From contig NZ_JARBTK010000002.1 of the NCBI RefSeq assembly GCF_029240215.1, forward strand, positions 372,001 through 436,000: a DNA stretch of 64,000 nucleotides, read 5' to 3'. Below, piece after piece: positions 51,939 through 60,358 of the stretch. Source of the DNA: Chryseobacterium sp. (GTDB lineage: Bacteria > Bacteroidota > Bacteroidia > Flavobacteriales > Weeksellaceae). Position numbers and translations under genes: made by a program. The notes under the pieces were generated by a model that was given only the letters and a program-made list of their open reading frames with translations, was not told where the DNA came from and ran no database searches. The stretch's first letter is position 1. Every line of letters starts with the position of its first letter.

Positions 51939-52437
51939 CAGGACGTTATTTACAGATCTTTTGATCATGATTTTTCTGGTTGCATTACAGATTTTTGTTT
52001 TGAACAGAATTACACTGTTCGGAAAATATACCCCAGTCTTGTACCCGGTTTTTGTGATGTTTTATCCTTTTTTTAGAAATAAATTTCAATTTCTGGCTTT
52101 AAGTTTTTTAATAGGTTTGTCTATCGATGCTTTCCTTTATTCGTGGGGAATCAATGCTTTGGCAACAACTGTAATTGCCTATTTTAGAACTTTAATATTC
52201 AGAACTTCTACAGATACTTCTACAGATTTCTTTTCATTTCAGTCACTGCAGTGGACTCAGTTTTTGCTGTTCCTATTCTCAAGCATATTTTTACATCAGC
52301 TTTTGGTACAGTATATCGAGTTTTTCAAATTCAGCAGAATTTTTGAAATCTTGCTTAATGTGTTGGTAACTAGTGTAATTTCTTTTATATTTATCATTGT
52401 TTACGCATTAATATTTAAAATCAAACAGAAAGTTTGA
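51931..52437 (+). CDS. mreD: Rod shape-determining protein MreD
   Basis: A 168-residue polytopic inner-membrane protein with about five helices and little conserved motif content, as usual for MreD (VLYPVFVMFYPFFRNKFQFL, LSFLIGLSIDAFLYSWGINA). Position between mreC and mrdA settles the call. Its TGA overlaps the TTG start of mrdA. Confidence 0.88.
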   Translation: MISRTLFTDLLIMIFLVALQIFVLNRITLFGKYTPVLYPVFVMFYPFFRNKFQFLALSFLIGLSIDAFLYSWGINALATTVIAYFRTLIFRTSTDTSTDFFSFQSLQWTQFLLFLFSSIFLHQLLVQYIEFFKFSRIFEILLNVLVTSVISFIFIIVYALIFKIKQKV

Positions 52438-54461
52438 ACACACGCCATATAAAAATTTTATCTGTACTTATTATTCTTGCTATCATTTTCGTGGCAAGAC
52501 TTTCTTATTTACAGTTGTTTACAGACCGATATGCATTAAATGCAGCCAATACTTCTATTAAAACGGAATATGTAATTCCTCAACGTGGAGTTATTTTTGA
52601 CCGTAATGGCAAAATCATGGTAGGAAACCAGCCTGCTTATGAAATTTCTTTCACACAGGCATTGATGAAACCTGATTTTGATACGTTGGGTTTCTGTAAT
52701 TTAATGAAAATCGAAAAGAGAGATTTTATCAAAAGAATCAATCTTATAAAAAAAGAAAAATATTATTCTAAGCTGACTCCGATGACTTTCATCAAGGATC
52801 TGAGCAGGGAAGAAATTGCAAGAGTTCAGGAAATTATATTTAAATATCCTGCATTCAGTATTGTTCAGCGTCCTCAAAGACAGTACGAAGTTTCCACTTC
52901 TGGGAATCTTTTGGGTTACACAAGTGAAGTCAACGACAGGGAAATTAAAAAAGATTCTACCTATTATCTTCCGGGTGACCTCATCGGAAAAGCGGGAATT
53001 GAAAAATCGTACGAAAAAGAGCTTCGTGGTGTTAAAGGAATTAAATATATTCAGAAAGATATTAAGCTTCGGAATGTTGGCCCATACAAAAATGGAACAT
53101 TAGACCGTGATGTTATCACAGGAAAAGATATTACTTTAACCATTGATTACGACCTTCAACGAATTGCTGAGGAAATGCTTGTCAACAAACATGGAGCTAT
53201 TGTTGCCATCGATCCTAATAACGGGGAGGTTTTGGTAGCAGCTACCGGACCGGATATTGATCCCAATCTTTTCACAGGACCCAATAAATCTAAAAATTTA
53301 TACGCACTTTCAAAAGATACGATTTACGAAAACAAACCTACGTTTGACCGATCTTTACAGGCGGGTTATCCACCGGGTTCTACATTCAAGTTGTTAACAG
53401 CTTTGGCGGCAATGCAAATGGGTGTGATGGACGAAAACACCATTTTCCCATGTGGCGGTGGTTTTTATTACAAAGGAAAAAGAATTAAGGGTCATGGTGG
53501 AGCAGATCCATTGATTCCGTCTATTCAGGTTTCAAGTAACTGTTTTTTCACTTATGCATTTATTGCGATCATTAAAAAATATCCCGGAAATCCATCAAAA
53601 GGCGTTGATGAATGGAAAAAGATCATGAGCAGTTTTGGAGTTGGAGAATTCTTAAATAATGATTTTGCTGTTGGTGCAAAAGGGAGAATTCCTTCCGGTG
53701 ATTTTTACGAAAAAAGATTTAAAGCAATCATTAAAGCAAACGGTTCTAAGAAAGACAATTATAAAAACTGGGACGAAATGTCAACCGGGGCTATCTATAA
53801 CGGAATGGGACAGGGTGACGTTTTAGTAACGCCGATACAGTTGGCAAATTATGTAAGCGCAATTGCCAATAGAGGATGGTATTATACTCCTCATATCGTA
53901 AAGTCAATTGACGGAAGACCAAATCCTGATCCGAGATTTAAGGTTAAACATCAAACTTTGGTTGATGCAAAACATTTTGGACCAGTTCTAAAAGGAATGG
54001 AAGCTGTAGTTTTGAGAGGAACAGCAAGAGGTCTGATGTCTAAAGATTTCACTCAATTGGCAAAAACAGGAACAGCACAGGTTCCGCAGGGAAAAGATAA
54101 CTCTATTTTTGTTTTAATTGCTCCTGCCGATAAACCCAAAATCGTTGTCGTTGCTGTAATGGAACATGCAGGATTTGGTGCGACTTGGGCAGGTCCGGCT
54201 TGTACGGTGATTGCTGAGAAATATATTACCGGAGACCTTAAAAGAGAACATCTTTACAAAAAGATGATCACCTCGAGCTTTATGCCCGAATATAAGAGAC
54301 AATGGATTGCCGATCTCAAAAGAAAAGGACTTTATAAAGAGCCAAAACCAGATTCTATCAAACTTAAAAGAATACAAGACAGCTTAAATCTTATTAAAAA
54401 GGCAAAAGAAAAATTAGAAGCTAAGAAGAAAGTTGAACCTAAAAAACCTGTGAAACAATGA
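52434..54461 (+). CDS. mrdA: Penicillin-binding protein 2 (elongasome transpeptidase)
   Basis: A 675-residue class B PBP that cross-links lateral wall peptidoglycan with RodA. One N-terminal helix (ILSVLIILAIIFVARLSYLQ) is followed by the pedestal domain (PQRGVIFDRNGKIM). The transpeptidase has SxxK in PPGSTFKLL near residue 313, SxN in QVSSNCFF near 364 and KTGTAQVPQG near 545. It starts with TTG inside the mreD stop codon (TTGA); no closer ATG fits. The C-terminal tail is Lys-rich. Confidence 0.93.
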   Translation: MNTRHIKILSVLIILAIIFVARLSYLQLFTDRYALNAANTSIKTEYVIPQRGVIFDRNGKIMVGNQPAYEISFTQALMKPDFDTLGFCNLMKIEKRDFIKRINLIKKEKYYSKLTPMTFIKDLSREEIARVQEIIFKYPAFSIVQRPQRQYEVSTSGNLLGYTSEVNDREIKKDSTYYLPGDLIGKAGIEKSYEKELRGVKGIKYIQKDIKLRNVGPYKNGTLDRDVITGKDITLTIDYDLQRIAEEMLVNKHGAIVAIDPNNGEVLVAATGPDIDPNLFTGPNKSKNLYALSKDTIYENKPTFDRSLQAGYPPGSTFKLLTALAAMQMGVMDENTIFPCGGGFYYKGKRIKGHGGADPLIPSIQVSSNCFFTYAFIAIIKKYPGNPSKGVDEWKKIMSSFGVGEFLNNDFAVGAKGRIPSGDFYEKRFKAIIKANGSKKDNYKNWDEMSTGAIYNGMGQGDVLVTPIQLANYVSAIANRGWYYTPHIVKSIDGRPNPDPRFKVKHQTLVDAKHFGPVLKGMEAVVLRGTARGLMSKDFTQLAKTGTAQVPQGKDNSIFVLIAPADKPKIVVVAVMEHAGFGATWAGPACTVIAEKYITGDLKREHLYKKMITSSFMPEYKRQWIADLKRKGLYKEPKPDSIKLKRIQDSLNLIKKAKEKLEAKKKVEPKKPVKQ

Positions 54462-55687
54462 AGTGGACAGAAGGAATAGACAAATTGGGTCTTGGACTGT
54501 ATTTTTTGCTCTGCATTTTTGCGATTGCCAACATTTACAGTGTTGATGAAGGATTAGGTAAGAAACAATTGATATTTTTCGGTATTTCTTTATTTGTTGG
54601 ATTGATTATATTTTTCAGCCGAAGTAAGTTTTTCGAAAATATGTCTGCTATCATTTATATTGGTGGTGTTCTTTTATTAATCGGACTTTTTCCTTTTGGA
54701 AAAGAAATTTTAGGTCAAAAAAACTGGTACAAATTCGGGAGTTTTACCATGCAGCCTGTAGAATTTGCAAAAATTGGTGTGGCATTAATGCTTGCCAATT
54801 ACGTTTCCGGTCCAGAATATAATTTAAAAAACAGAAAATCACTTTTAACAACTCTTGCGATTGTAGGAATTCCTGCTGTGGTAGTTTTGGCAATTCCCGA
54901 TGTTGGGTCTTTATTGGTTTTTACTGCGTTTTTTATTGCGCTATATCGCGAAGGTTTAAGCGGATTGCTATTTGGTATTGGATTTCTATTTGCTTCCGTA
55001 TTTTTAGTTTCGTTGGCTGTTAATCCTATTTATGTAGTCATTGCAATCGTTTTGATCGCTGGAGCTCTTATATTTTTGAATTACTATAAAATGAGCTGGG
55101 ATATTATTACGATTTCTAGTATTGCGGGCTCTATTATACTTTTGTGCGGATTGGCATTTGCAACTCCTTACGTTTTAGAAAAAATGCCAAAACACCAGAG
55201 AGAAAGAATAGAGGTCTTATACAAAGGCGAGAAAGCTTTCAGGGATACTTCGGGTTATAATTTATTATATTCAAAAACAGCCATCGGTTCCGGTGGAATG
55301 TGGGGGAAAGGTTATCGTCAAGGTTCCGTTACTCAAGGAAAATTTGTACCTGAACAGGAAACTGATTATATTTTTTGTACAGTAGGTGAAGAATGGGGCT
55401 TTGTTGGAAGTGCTGTTTTGGTATTGTGTTACATGATTTTCATTGGAAGAATCTATTATCTTGCCGAACAGCAGAAATCAACGTTTAACAGGGTTTTCGG
55501 ATATTCTTTTGCTTCGATCTTGTTGATGCACTTTTCCATCAATTTAGGAATGGTTATGGGCTTGTTTCCCACGGTTGGAATTCCTTTGCCATACTTCAGT
55601 TACGGAGGAAGCTCATTGCTTGCCTTTTCTATGATGACTTTTATTTTCTTTAAACTCAATTACGCAGACAAAAACAGTTTAGTGTAG
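54458..55687 (+). CDS. rodA: Peptidoglycan glycosyltransferase RodA (SEDS family)
   Basis: A 409-residue polytopic SEDS glycosyltransferase with about ten helices. Typical segments are QKNWYKFGSFTMQPVEFAKI near residue 85, GSGGMWGKGYRQGSVTQG near 277, FVPEQETDYIFCTVGEEWGF near 297 and GIPLPYFSYGGSSLLAF near 372. It polymerises glycan strands with PBP2. Its ATG overlaps the mrdA stop (ATGA), so the two are translationally coupled. Last gene of the operon. Confidence 0.95.
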   Translation: MKWTEGIDKLGLGLYFLLCIFAIANIYSVDEGLGKKQLIFFGISLFVGLIIFFSRSKFFENMSAIIYIGGVLLLIGLFPFGKEILGQKNWYKFGSFTMQPVEFAKIGVALMLANYVSGPEYNLKNRKSLLTTLAIVGIPAVVVLAIPDVGSLLVFTAFFIALYREGLSGLLFGIGFLFASVFLVSLAVNPIYVVIAIVLIAGALIFLNYYKMSWDIITISSIAGSIILLCGLAFATPYVLEKMPKHQRERIEVLYKGEKAFRDTSGYNLLYSKTAIGSGGMWGKGYRQGSVTQGKFVPEQETDYIFCTVGEEWGFVGSAVLVLCYMIFIGRIYYLAEQQKSTFNRVFGYSFASILLMHFSINLGMVMGLFPTVGIPLPYFSYGGSSLLAFSMMTFIFFKLNYADKNSLV

Positions 55688-55797
55688 AGGAAGTTTATAA
55701 TCATGCTTCAAATTTCCCAAAAATGAGTCTGAGCAATCTGCTAAATCAGCAAGATAAAATTTCTAATATCTTTCCTTAAATAAAATCGTAAAAGTTG

Positions 55798-56379
55798 ATG
55801 AATGAAGCTTACGTCTTAGATCAAAATTACAATCAATTAAATTTTGCTGAATCACCTTTAGAAATGGGCGAATACGAAAACTGCACATTTCAAAACTGTA
55901 ATTTTGAATATACTGATCTTTCTCAGTTTAAATTTACCGATTGCGAATTCAGCGACTGTAATTTAAGTATGACCAAACTAATAGGAACTGCTTTTCGCGA
56001 TGTTATTTTTAAAGACTGCAAAATGTTCGGGATGCATTTCGACGATTGCAACGAGTTTGGAATGTCTTTCAGATTTGAAGGATGCGCTTTGAATAATTCT
56101 GTTTTTTATAAAACGACCATCAAAAGAACATTATTTAAAAACTGTAAACTGATTGAAGTCGATTTTGATGAATGTGATTTGACCAATTCTGTATTTTCAC
56201 ACTGCGATTTCAGCGGAGCTATATTCGAAAGAACAAACCTAGAAAAGGCAGATCTAAGAACATCATTCAATTATATTATCAATCCTGAATCTAACAGGCT
56301 AAAGAAGACCAAATTTTCACTTTCAGAAATTCATGGGCTCTTACGTCGCTTTGATATAGAAATTGATAAGAATAGCTGA
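55798..56379 (+). CDS. Pentapeptide-repeat protein
   Basis: A 193-residue protein made mostly of pentapeptide repeats (A/C-D/N-L/F-x-x), for example CTFQNCNFEYTDLSQFKFTD, CEFSDCNLSMTKLIGTAFRD and CDFSGAIFERTNLEKADL. This should form a right-handed beta-helix rod. The interruption near residue 85 (DDCNEFGMSFRF) and the C-terminal helical tail resemble Qnr-like/MfpA-like architecture, but nothing here proves gyrase binding. I chose the ATG at 55798 over a TTG just before it. It follows the mre operon by 110 nt. Confidence 0.85.
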   Translation: MNEAYVLDQNYNQLNFAESPLEMGEYENCTFQNCNFEYTDLSQFKFTDCEFSDCNLSMTKLIGTAFRDVIFKDCKMFGMHFDDCNEFGMSFRFEGCALNNSVFYKTTIKRTLFKNCKLIEVDFDECDLTNSVFSHCDFSGAIFERTNLEKADLRTSFNYIINPESNRLKKTKFSLSEIHGLLRRFDIEIDKNS

Positions 56380-56427
56380 TTTTAATAAAGTTTTGGAAAA
56401 TTATTTTTTAAAAGTTTAAATGTAAAG

Positions 56428-56478
56428 TTTGTCATTCCGCAGGAACTTACTTTTTATAATATTTGTTGAATGACAAAG
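56428..56478. repeat. Palindromic intergenic repeat, copy 3 (degenerate)
   Basis: The left arm at 56431-56446 keeps GTCATTCCGCAGGAAC; the right arm is reduced to GTTGAATGACAAAG (56465-56478). The overall position between convergent genes is like copy 2. It looks like a decayed copy. Confidence 0.7.
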
Positions 56479-56524
56479 ACGATGTGTAATTTTTATAATT
56501 GAATTTGAATTAAACCAAAAATAA

Positions 56525-56547
56525 AAGCCATCAAATTTTGATGGCTT
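56525..56547. terminator. Hairpin terminator between the pentapeptide-repeat gene and the C40 peptidase gene
   Basis: AAGCCATCAAA pairs with TTTGATGGCTT across a single central base, so the real loop is the inner AAATTTT. It lies about 26 nt past the C40 peptidase stop (minus strand) and can also end the plus-strand gene. Confidence 0.7.
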
Positions 56548-56572
56548 CATTTATATAAATCAATTATTTAAA

Positions 56573-57262
56573 CTAAAAATTAGTAGAGGCTAAGTTGTTG
56601 TAGCTTTCTCCGTTCTCATTGATCACTCTTTTTGCAAACCTGTACTTTGGTCCCCAATAAGAATCATTCAGAGACGAGATCATTACTCCTTTTGAAGTGG
56701 CTGCGTGAATGAATTTTACTTCTCCTTCCTCAGTTACATCTTCTACAATTCCTACGTGGGAAATTCTTCTGCCGTGCGAAAAGAAAATCAAGTCACCTTT
56801 CTGAAGATTTTCTTTTTCAATAGTTTCTCCTTCCTGAGACTGAGATGCTGCAACTCTTGGTAAAGTAAGTCCTGCTGCGGCTCCGAAAACTGATAATACA
56901 AATGCTGAACAGTCGATTCCGTTTCTTGTTGTTCCTCCGTATCTGTAAGGAGTTCCTAAGTAAGTCTGAGCTTCTGTTAAGATATTATCAATGGTCTTAT
57001 TGTGTTTGATCGCTTTTGCGATTTCAGAATTTTTTAAAGAATTTTTTGCGTTTGCGATGGCCACTGCTTTTTCAGAGATAAAAGAGTTGATTAGCAACTT
57101 TTTATCATTCTCCATCTTAGTATCTATTGCAGCTAGTTTGGCATCTGTTTTGTATTCTTTAGTGTAAGTTGCCGGTTTTGAAACTACGTAATTAGTAACG
57201 CATGATTGTAGTGATATTGTTGAAACAAAAGCAACTAAATAAAACAAAACTCTTTTCTTCAT
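56573..57262 (-). CDS. C40 family (NlpC/P60) peptidase lipoprotein
   Basis: A 229-residue cell-wall hydrolase. The lipoprotein signal ends LQSCVTNY (Cys near residue 21). Residues 40-95 are helical, and the C-terminal NlpC/P60 domain has the catalytic Cys in GIDCSAFVLSVFG near 117, His in RISHVGIVEDV near 168 and a third polar position in FIHAATSKGVM near 186. It should cut peptidoglycan stem peptides or cross-links. Single gene with its own -7 box. Confidence 0.9.
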   Translation of the reverse strand: MKKRVLFYLVAFVSTISLQSCVTNYVVSKPATYTKEYKTDAKLAAIDTKMENDKKLLINSFISEKAVAIANAKNSLKNSEIAKAIKHNKTIDNILTEAQTYLGTPYRYGGTTRNGIDCSAFVLSVFGAAAGLTLPRVAASQSQEGETIEKENLQKGDLIFFSHGRRISHVGIVEDVTEEGEVKFIHAATSKGVMISSLNDSYWGPKYRFAKRVINENGESYNNLASTNF

Positions 57263-57312
57263 ATTTTTTAATTTCCGGTTAAAAAAGAAATATTTATTTC
57301 TCTAAAGCCTTA

Positions 57313-57320
57313 CAAAAGTA
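57313..57320 (-). promoter_or_regulatory. -7 box for the C40 peptidase gene
   Basis: Minus strand reads TACTTTTG, matching TAnnTTTG, 50 nt before the ATG. Confidence 0.5.
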
Positions 57321-57553
57321 GATATTCCAGCCAAGACAGCCTCGATATGATTATTGTCATGTTCTTGTTTTAACAGATTTTAACATCTTGCTTAAGTATG
57401 TTAAAGAAAAACCTGCTGCTATGCGCCTGTTTTGGTGAATGTGCGGTTTTTTTTATTAAGATTTTTTAACATAATATATTCTCATTCCTTTATTAATCGA
57501 AGCTGTTCAAAATTGAGCTTGTAAAAATTAGCTGTTAAAAATGCATAAAAAAA

Positions 57554-57574
57554 GTTCCCTGAAAAACAGGGAAC
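57554..57574 (-). terminator. Terminator of glnN
   Basis: A perfect 8-bp stem (GTTCCCTG with CAGGGAAC, 5-nt loop) is followed by TTTTTT on the minus strand, 29 nt after the glnN stop. Confidence 0.8.
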
Positions 57575-57602
57575 CATTCACTAATATGGAACTTTACAGA
57601 TG

Positions 57603-59798
57603 TTATCTTGTAAATAACATTTCTCTATATTTCGTCATTGGCCAAAGCTCATCATCAACCATCATTTCAAGATCATCAGATGCCTCTCTGATTGGATCAA
57701 ATAATGGAATTACGCTTGTGCAGTATACTTCTGCCTGCTTTTGGCTGTCAGACGTTGCTTTTGCAGCTTCTCGTGCTTTCATAAGATCTTCAACACCCAA
57801 TTTAATTTTAGAAATGTTTCCGGAAATCTGAGTAATTAAACTCATCTGCTCTTTTGCAAGAGTTTTGAATTCTTTATCATCAAAAATTTCTTTAAGACCT
57901 CTTACGTTTTCAATCAGTCTGTTTTGGTAGTTTAGAGCAGAAGGAATAATGTGGTTTCTTGCAATATCACTCAATACTCTTGCTTCAATATCAATTACTG
58001 TTGAATATTTCTCTAATTTGATTTCGTTTCTTGCTTCAACTTCTCTGTGAGTGAAAATTCCCATCTCTTCATAAAGATTGACAAATTTCTCATCCATTTC
58101 CTGCTTAAGAGCTTCAGGAGTTGTTTTCAGGTTATTTAAACCTCTTTTTTCAGCTTCTACAGCCCAGTCATCAGAATATCCGTCACCTTCAAACATGATG
58201 TTTTTACATTGCTTGATGTATTCTCTCAATACGTTAAAGATTGCTTCGTCTTTCTTAAGACCTGTTTCAATTAAAGCATCAACTTCTTTTTTGAAGTCGC
58301 CTAATTGTTTTGCAGCAATTGTGTTCATTACAGTCATAGATTCTGCACAGTTTGCAGAAGATCCAACCGCTCTGATCTCAAATTTATTTCCTGTAAATGC
58401 AAACGGAGAAGTTCTGTTTCTGTCAGTGTTATCCAACAAAATTTCAGGAATTTTTCCAACAACATTTAGTTTTAGGTCTGTCTTTTCGTCCGGTGAAAGT
58501 TTTCCTTCCGTTACTTTTTCAAGCTCTTCCAAAACTCTGAACAATTGGCTTCCGATAAATACAGAAATAATTGCAGGTGGAGCTTCGTTGGCGCCCAATC
58601 TATGGTCGTTGCTTGCAGATGCGATACTTGCTCTTAAAAGGTCAGCATATTCATGAACCGCTTTGATTGTATTAACAAAGAAAGTTAAGAACTGTAAGTT
58701 TTTCTTAGGGTTTTTTCCTGGGCTTAAAAGATTTTCACCAGTGTCAGTCGCTAAAGACCAGTTGTTGTGCTTTCCGCTTCCGTTTACTCCTGCGAATGGT
58801 TTTTCGTGGAATAAAATGTGAAAATGGTGTCTGTGAGCAATTCTTGCCATAACATCCATCAACAATGAGTTGTGGTCAACGGCAACGTTTACTTCTTCAA
58901 ACATCGGCGCAAGCTCAAACTGGTTTGGAGCTACCTCGTTGTGTCTTGTTGTTACAGGAATTCCCAATCTCATGCATTCAACTTCCAACTCTTTCATGAA
59001 ATTCATTACTCTTGTAGGAATTGAACCGAAATAATGGTCGTCTAATTGTTGTCCTTTTGCAGGAGAATGTCCTAGTAAAGTTTTACCTGTTAAAACTAAA
59101 TCTGGACGAGACTGATACAATGCTGAATCAACCAGAAAATATTCTTGCTCCCAACCTAAAGTAGGAGTTACTTTCGTTACATTTTTGTCGAAATACTGCA
59201 TTACATTGGTTGCAGCTTCGTCTACAGCGTGCAAAGCTCTCAACAAAGGTGCTTTGTAATCTAAAGTTTCACCTGTGTAAGAGATGAAGATTGAAGGAAT
59301 ACATAAAGTAGTTCCCATGATAAATGCAGGAGAAGTAGGATCCCAAGCTGTATAACCTCTCGCTTCAAACGTGTTTCTGATTCCACCGTTCGGGAAAGAA
59401 GATGCATCCGGCTCTTGCTGGATCAGTAAGTTTCCGCTGAACCTTTCGATTGCTCTACCACCTTCGATAGGAGTAAAGAATGAATCGTGCTTTTCTGCAG
59501 TGCTTCCAGTCAATGGCTGAAACCAGTGCGTGTAGTGCGTAACGCCTTTGCTCATTGCCCAATCTTTCATCGCTACGGCTACCTGATCTGCAATCAGTCT
59601 TTGAATTTTACTTCCTTTTTTGATAGCATCCATAATAGATTGGAATGCTTCTTTTGTAAGGTATTCTCTCATTGTGTTCTCAGAGAATACGTTTTCACAA
59701 AATAATTCTGATAATTTAGCAGGAATTTCTACTGAATTATCTTTTCTAAAGTCCTTGAATGGTAAAGTTTCTAAAGCTTTAAATCTTAAAGTTGACAT
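57603..59798 (-). CDS. glnN: Type III glutamine synthetase
   Basis: A 731-residue glutamine synthetase of the GSIII class, about 250 residues longer than GSI, as is normal in Bacteroidota. Motifs are GWEQEYFLVD near residue 212, RHNEVAPNQFELAPMFEEVN near 287, the ATP-region GVNGSGKHNNWSL near 337 and NRTSPFAFTGNKFEIRAVGS near 460. It forms glutamine from glutamate, ammonia and ATP in the cytosol. It is monocistronic, with a -7 box and a terminator. With gdhA it completes ammonia assimilation. Confidence 0.96.
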   Translation of the reverse strand: MSTLRFKALETLPFKDFRKDNSVEIPAKLSELFCENVFSENTMREYLTKEAFQSIMDAIKKGSKIQRLIADQVAVAMKDWAMSKGVTHYTHWFQPLTGSTAEKHDSFFTPIEGGRAIERFSGNLLIQQEPDASSFPNGGIRNTFEARGYTAWDPTSPAFIMGTTLCIPSIFISYTGETLDYKAPLLRALHAVDEAATNVMQYFDKNVTKVTPTLGWEQEYFLVDSALYQSRPDLVLTGKTLLGHSPAKGQQLDDHYFGSIPTRVMNFMKELEVECMRLGIPVTTRHNEVAPNQFELAPMFEEVNVAVDHNSLLMDVMARIAHRHHFHILFHEKPFAGVNGSGKHNNWSLATDTGENLLSPGKNPKKNLQFLTFFVNTIKAVHEYADLLRASIASASNDHRLGANEAPPAIISVFIGSQLFRVLEELEKVTEGKLSPDEKTDLKLNVVGKIPEILLDNTDRNRTSPFAFTGNKFEIRAVGSSANCAESMTVMNTIAAKQLGDFKKEVDALIETGLKKDEAIFNVLREYIKQCKNIMFEGDGYSDDWAVEAEKRGLNNLKTTPEALKQEMDEKFVNLYEEMGIFTHREVEARNEIKLEKYSTVIDIEARVLSDIARNHIIPSALNYQNRLIENVRGLKEIFDDKEFKTLAKEQMSLITQISGNISKIKLGVEDLMKAREAAKATSDSQKQAEVYCTSVIPLFDPIREASDDLEMMVDDELWPMTKYREMLFTR

Positions 59799-59820
59799 AT
59801 AGTGTTGAATTTTTATGGGG

Positions 59821-59828
59821 CAAATTTA
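59821..59828 (-). promoter_or_regulatory. -7 box for glnN
   Basis: Minus strand reads TAAATTTG, 22 nt before the glnN ATG. Confidence 0.55.
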
Positions 59829-60110
59829 CGAAAAAAATGAATTAAAAATATTTTTACCCTAAAATTTTAAGGGGTAATTTTAATTTTAAATAAATTTTAA
59901 ACGATAGTTTGAGTTTTGAAAGGGGTGAAAAGCGTTTAATATCTAAAATTGAAGATTTAAAACTGTTGAGAATGCTTTGATCTATTAAGTCATTAAATAT
60001 ATGATACAATTTACAAATTTATCTATATACTTCTATATTATATTTATTTTCTTCTGTTATTCTGAATGAAGCCATATCGAGTAAAATAAAAAATATCCTA
60101 TACCATCCAG

Positions 60111-60193
60111 TTTGTCATCCCGCAGGGATCTAGGCAAAGTTTTTTAGAATAGTATGGAAAGATTCGGGGTTTAGATCCCTACGGGATGACAAA
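60111..60193. repeat. Palindromic intergenic repeat, copy 4
   Basis: Left arm at 60111-60132 contains GTCATCCCGCAGGGATCT; right arm at 60172-60193 contains AGATCCCTACGGGATGAC. Compared with copy 1, two positions changed in both halves of each arm (TCC/GGA to CCC/GGG), keeping the base pairs. Confidence 0.85.
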
Positions 60194-60335
60194 GTTTATG
60201 GTGATTTCATCGTGTGAAATAATAGATTCTTTCTTCGTCAGAACGACAATAAAATTTAATTTAAGCGCAATCAAAAAACTATAATGTTAAACCGTTTGTT
60301 AAAAGATACTTAAAATAAGTTGAAAGGAGATTTTG

Positions 60336-60343
60336 TATATTTG
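60336..60343 (+). promoter_or_regulatory. -7 box for the phosphorylase-like gene
   Basis: Plus strand reads TATATTTG, 15 nt before the ATG at 60359. It lies inside the longer open frame, so it decides the start. Confidence 0.6.
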
Positions 60344-60358
60344 CGTGAAATTTATTTT

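Larger units (their letters stand above)
57263..57602. other. Gene-free stretch between the C40 peptidase gene and glnN
   Basis: About 340 bases with no credible gene. It holds the C40 -7 box at 57313-57320, a hairpin ending in eight T at 57407-57454 that could be a small-RNA terminator, and the glnN terminator at 57554-57574. Otherwise AT-rich. Confidence 0.6.
59799..60358. other. Gene-free stretch between glnN and the phosphorylase-like gene
   Basis: About 560 bases between divergent genes with no credible gene. It holds the glnN -7 box, the fourth palindromic repeat (60111-60193) and the -7 box of the downstream gene. Outside the repeat, TTCTGAATGAAG at 60060 and TTCTTCGTCAGAACGACAAT near 60232 look like weak outer inverted arms. 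Confidence 0.6.

Noticed and set aside
55798-56379. Calling the pentapeptide-repeat protein a quinolone-resistance gene (qnr)
   Set aside because: The repeat pattern alone is common to many proteins with other or unknown roles.
58078-58656. Plus-strand frame of 192 codons opposite glnN
   Set aside because: Antisense to a well-conserved enzyme; long antisense frames are expected by chance from its codon use.
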